Positions 62,388 through 64,000 of a DNA stretch of 64,000 nt are shown piece by piece (positions within the stretch are counted from its first letter, which is position 1; the number at the start of each line of letters is the position of its first letter). Source of the DNA: Streptomyces luomodiensis (lineage in GTDB: Bacteria; Actinomycetota; Actinomycetes; Streptomycetales; Streptomycetaceae); contig NZ_CP117522.1 in NCBI RefSeq assembly GCF_031679605.1, positions 4,030,001-4,094,000 on the forward strand, read 5' to 3'. The notes beneath the pieces were generated by a model, which saw nothing but the letters and a program-made list of their open reading frames with translations, had not been told where the DNA came from and did not search any database. A program made the position numbers and the translations under genes.

Positions 62388-64000
62388 ATGAACCGCCTCG
62401 GTATCGAAAGTCCCCGCGGTCTCGTGGCCTTCGCCGCGCTGACCGGGTGTCTGGTGACCATGGCGGTGGCGGCGCTCACCGACGCCGGAGGGCTCTTCGT
62501 CGCCGCCGGGCTGGCCGGCTGCGGCTGTGAGCTGCTGCTGCACCGCACCGAGCCGGGGCTGATGAGCCGTCTGGGGCGGCTGCACATGGGCGCCACCTCA
62601 CGCTTCGAGTTCCGCTGCGTCCTGCTGCTCCTGCTGCTCGGCCGACTCCATGTCACCGGCCCCGTCGGACTGGCCGCGGCCATGACGCTGGTGCTGTGCC
62701 TGCTGGCCGGCCAGGCCCTGCACGCCGCGCTCACCACGCTGATCCGGCGGCGCCGCCGCCTCGCGGTCGCGGCCCGCAACATCGACCTGCGCCGACTGGA
62801 CATCAGCGACCGGCCGCCGCGCAGACTCACCGAATGGCCCGGTCAGCGGATGCTGGTCTACGAGCTGTCCGCCCTGCTCGGGCTGACCGCGTCGCTGGCC
62901 ACCGGCGACGCCCGCTGGGTGGTGGCGGCGCTCGCCCTCGCCGCCGGCTCCTGCCTGATCACGGTGGTGGCGCTGGTTCCGTACCTCGTCCGGACCGTCC
63001 GCCGGCTGCCCGGCACCGCACAGGTGCTGGCCGAGGTCAACGCCTGGCTGGTCCGTCGCCGCCCCCGCACGGTGCTGTACTTCTCCGGCCCGCGCGACCG
63101 CGCCCACCAGGTCACCCGGTGGCTGGGGGCGGTGGCTGCGCTGCCCACCCCGTCCCTGGTCATCCTGCGCGAACGGGAGCTGCTGGCGGCGCTGGAGCCC
63201 ACCCCGCTGCCGGTGCTGTGCGTGCCGAGCGCCGCGCATCTGGCGCAGCTGGACCTGAGCGGAGTGCGGGTCGCGCTCTACCCCGCCAACACCGGCTGGA
63301 ACATCCACCTGCTGCGTGTCCCCACCATGCAGCACGTCTTCCTGGCTCCCGGCGACGACGACCGGGCCGCGGCCGTCGATCCGTACAGCAAGGTCTACGA
63401 CCAGGTGTGGGTCGCGGGCGAGGCGGGACGCCGGCGCCATGTCCAGGCGGCGGTCGGCGTCGAGGACGCCGACATCGTGGAGATCGGCCGCCCCCAGCTG
63501 GACGGTCTGCGCGTCGCCGGGACCGGCGGCCACGCCCCCGCGCCGAAGATCCCCACCGTGCTGTACGCGCCCGCCGGGGACGAGCCCGGCGCGCCGGGTG
63601 AGCCGATCGTACGGGCGCTGCTGGACAGCGAACGCCCGGTCCGGGTGGTCTACCGGCCGCATCCCCCCACCGGCCGCCGCTCCCCCGAGGCCCGCGCCGC
63701 CCACCGCCGTATCGTCGCCCTGATCCACGCCGCGAACGAGCGGCGCGCCGCGGACCTGATCGGCGACGTCGGCACCGTCGGTGAGGCCGGCAACGTCGGT
63801 GAGAACGGCAACGTCGGCGAGGACTCCGAGAACGCCGAGGACGCCGAGGCGCTGCGCACCGAGGCCGCCCGCCGCCGCGCCGAACTGGCCAAACGCATCG
63901 CCGCGCTGGACGCCCGGCTGCGCCGGGCGGACGCCGACGAGGCCATGCTCACCCGGGACCACGCCGCACCCGACGCGGCCCTGCTGACCGAGGCCGAGGC
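62388..64000 (+). CDS. TagF-like membrane protein (CDP-glycerol glycerophosphotransferase-like), partial
   Basis: ATG 62388 opens a frame that runs off the window (over 537 residues). Four to six N-terminal membrane segments (about 12-30, 35-50, 75-115, 165-215) precede a Rossmann-like domain: TVLYFSGPRDRAHQVTRWL, NTGWNIHLLRVPTMQHVFLAPGDDD, YDQVWVAGEAGRRRHV, EIGRPQLDGL, IVRALLDSERPVRVVYRPHP (shown in parts). This layout matches TagF/TagB-type polymerases of teichoic-acid-like polymers. With the Stealth and GT39-like genes it suggests cell-wall phosphopolymer synthesis. A VGEAGNVGENGNVGED repeat and a coiled coil begin near 465. The C-terminus is missing. Confidence 0.75.
   Translation, partial: MNRLGIESPRGLVAFAALTGCLVTMAVAALTDAGGLFVAAGLAGCGCELLLHRTEPGLMSRLGRLHMGATSRFEFRCVLLLLLLGRLHVTGPVGLAAAMTLVLCLLAGQALHAALTTLIRRRRRLAVAARNIDLRRLDISDRPPRRLTEWPGQRMLVYELSALLGLTASLATGDARWVVAALALAAGSCLITVVALVPYLVRTVRRLPGTAQVLAEVNAWLVRRRPRTVLYFSGPRDRAHQVTRWLGAVAALPTPSLVILRERELLAALEPTPLPVLCVPSAAHLAQLDLSGVRVALYPANTGWNIHLLRVPTMQHVFLAPGDDDRAAAVDPYSKVYDQVWVAGEAGRRRHVQAAVGVEDADIVEIGRPQLDGLRVAGTGGHAPAPKIPTVLYAPAGDEPGAPGEPIVRALLDSERPVRVVYRPHPPTGRRSPEARAAHRRIVALIHAANERRAADLIGDVGTVGEAGNVGENGNVGEDSENAEDAEALRTEAARRRAELAKRIAALDARLRRADADEAMLTRDHAAPDAALLTEAE

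Overview
The window is a stretch of actinomycete chromosome, almost certainly Streptomyces. GC content is very high, third codon positions are nearly always G or C, GTG and TTG starts are common, and the gene set is typical of that genus: a WhiJ-type regulator with DUF397 partners, ECF sigma factor plus ZAS anti-sigma factor, tmRNA-smpB, ftsEX, prfB, PkaA/PkaB-like kinases, a sortase class E substrate, and ABC sugar importers with no ATPase gene of their own. From memory the backbone (malic enzyme, HelD, sigma/anti-sigma, HemD-like, NarK, smpB, ftsEX, prfB, pkaB-pkaA, sugar ABC operon, Stealth protein) follows the order of the S. coelicolor SCO295x-298x region; I could not check this.

Layout. 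1-6.6 kb: malic enzyme, cold-shock protein, HelD-like helicase, anti-sigma and ECF sigma factor. 6.8-15.3 kb: CGNR zinc-finger regulator, repeat-rich gene-free DNA, uroporphyrinogen-III synthase-like protein, nitrate/nitrite transporter, a DUF6247/RelE-like pair, a LysR/MFS divergent pair and an epoxide-hydrolase-like enzyme. 15.4-21.8 kb: LysR gene, then a sugar ABC importer operon ending in a YicI-type alpha-xylosidase, preceded by a promoter and a LacI-type operator. 22-26.1 kb: D,D-carboxypeptidase, DUF3592 protein, divergent TetR/quinone oxidoreductase pair. 26.2-31.6 kb: a graspetide (ATP-grasp RiPP) locus with a PIMT-like methyltransferase of the aspartimide-forming type, showing several apparent lesions and a precursor fused to a GHKL ATPase. 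31.6-36.1 kb: tmRNA, smpB, S41 protease, ftsX, ftsE. 36.2-46.9 kb: sortase substrate, prfB, two Ser/Thr kinases and a large FHA plus FtsK/EccC-like ATPase. 47-50.8 kb: second sugar ABC importer, whose first permease carries a MalF-P2-like extracellular insertion. 50.8-53.5 kb: WhiJ/DUF397/ATPase regulatory cluster and a secreted DUF4232 protein. 53.5-57.2 kb: an inserted two-gene module (HEPN-like protein plus KGGVGR-type double ATPase) bracketed by 40-bp exact direct repeats and abutting a truncated DUF397 gene. 57.2-64 kb: winged-helix protein and a cell-surface polymer group (Stealth phosphotransferase, GT39-like membrane glycosyltransferase with a 21-bp minisatellite inside its gene, TagF-like membrane protein running off the end).

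The most interesting candidates are (1) the HEPN/KGGVGR ATPase insertion, which looks like an accessory conflict/defence module, and (2) the graspetide locus with its ATPase-precursor fusion. Several intergenic regions hold species-type tandem repeats with periods of 20, 24, 35, 40/120 and 87/106 bp. All assignments come from reading the sequence; no homology search was run.
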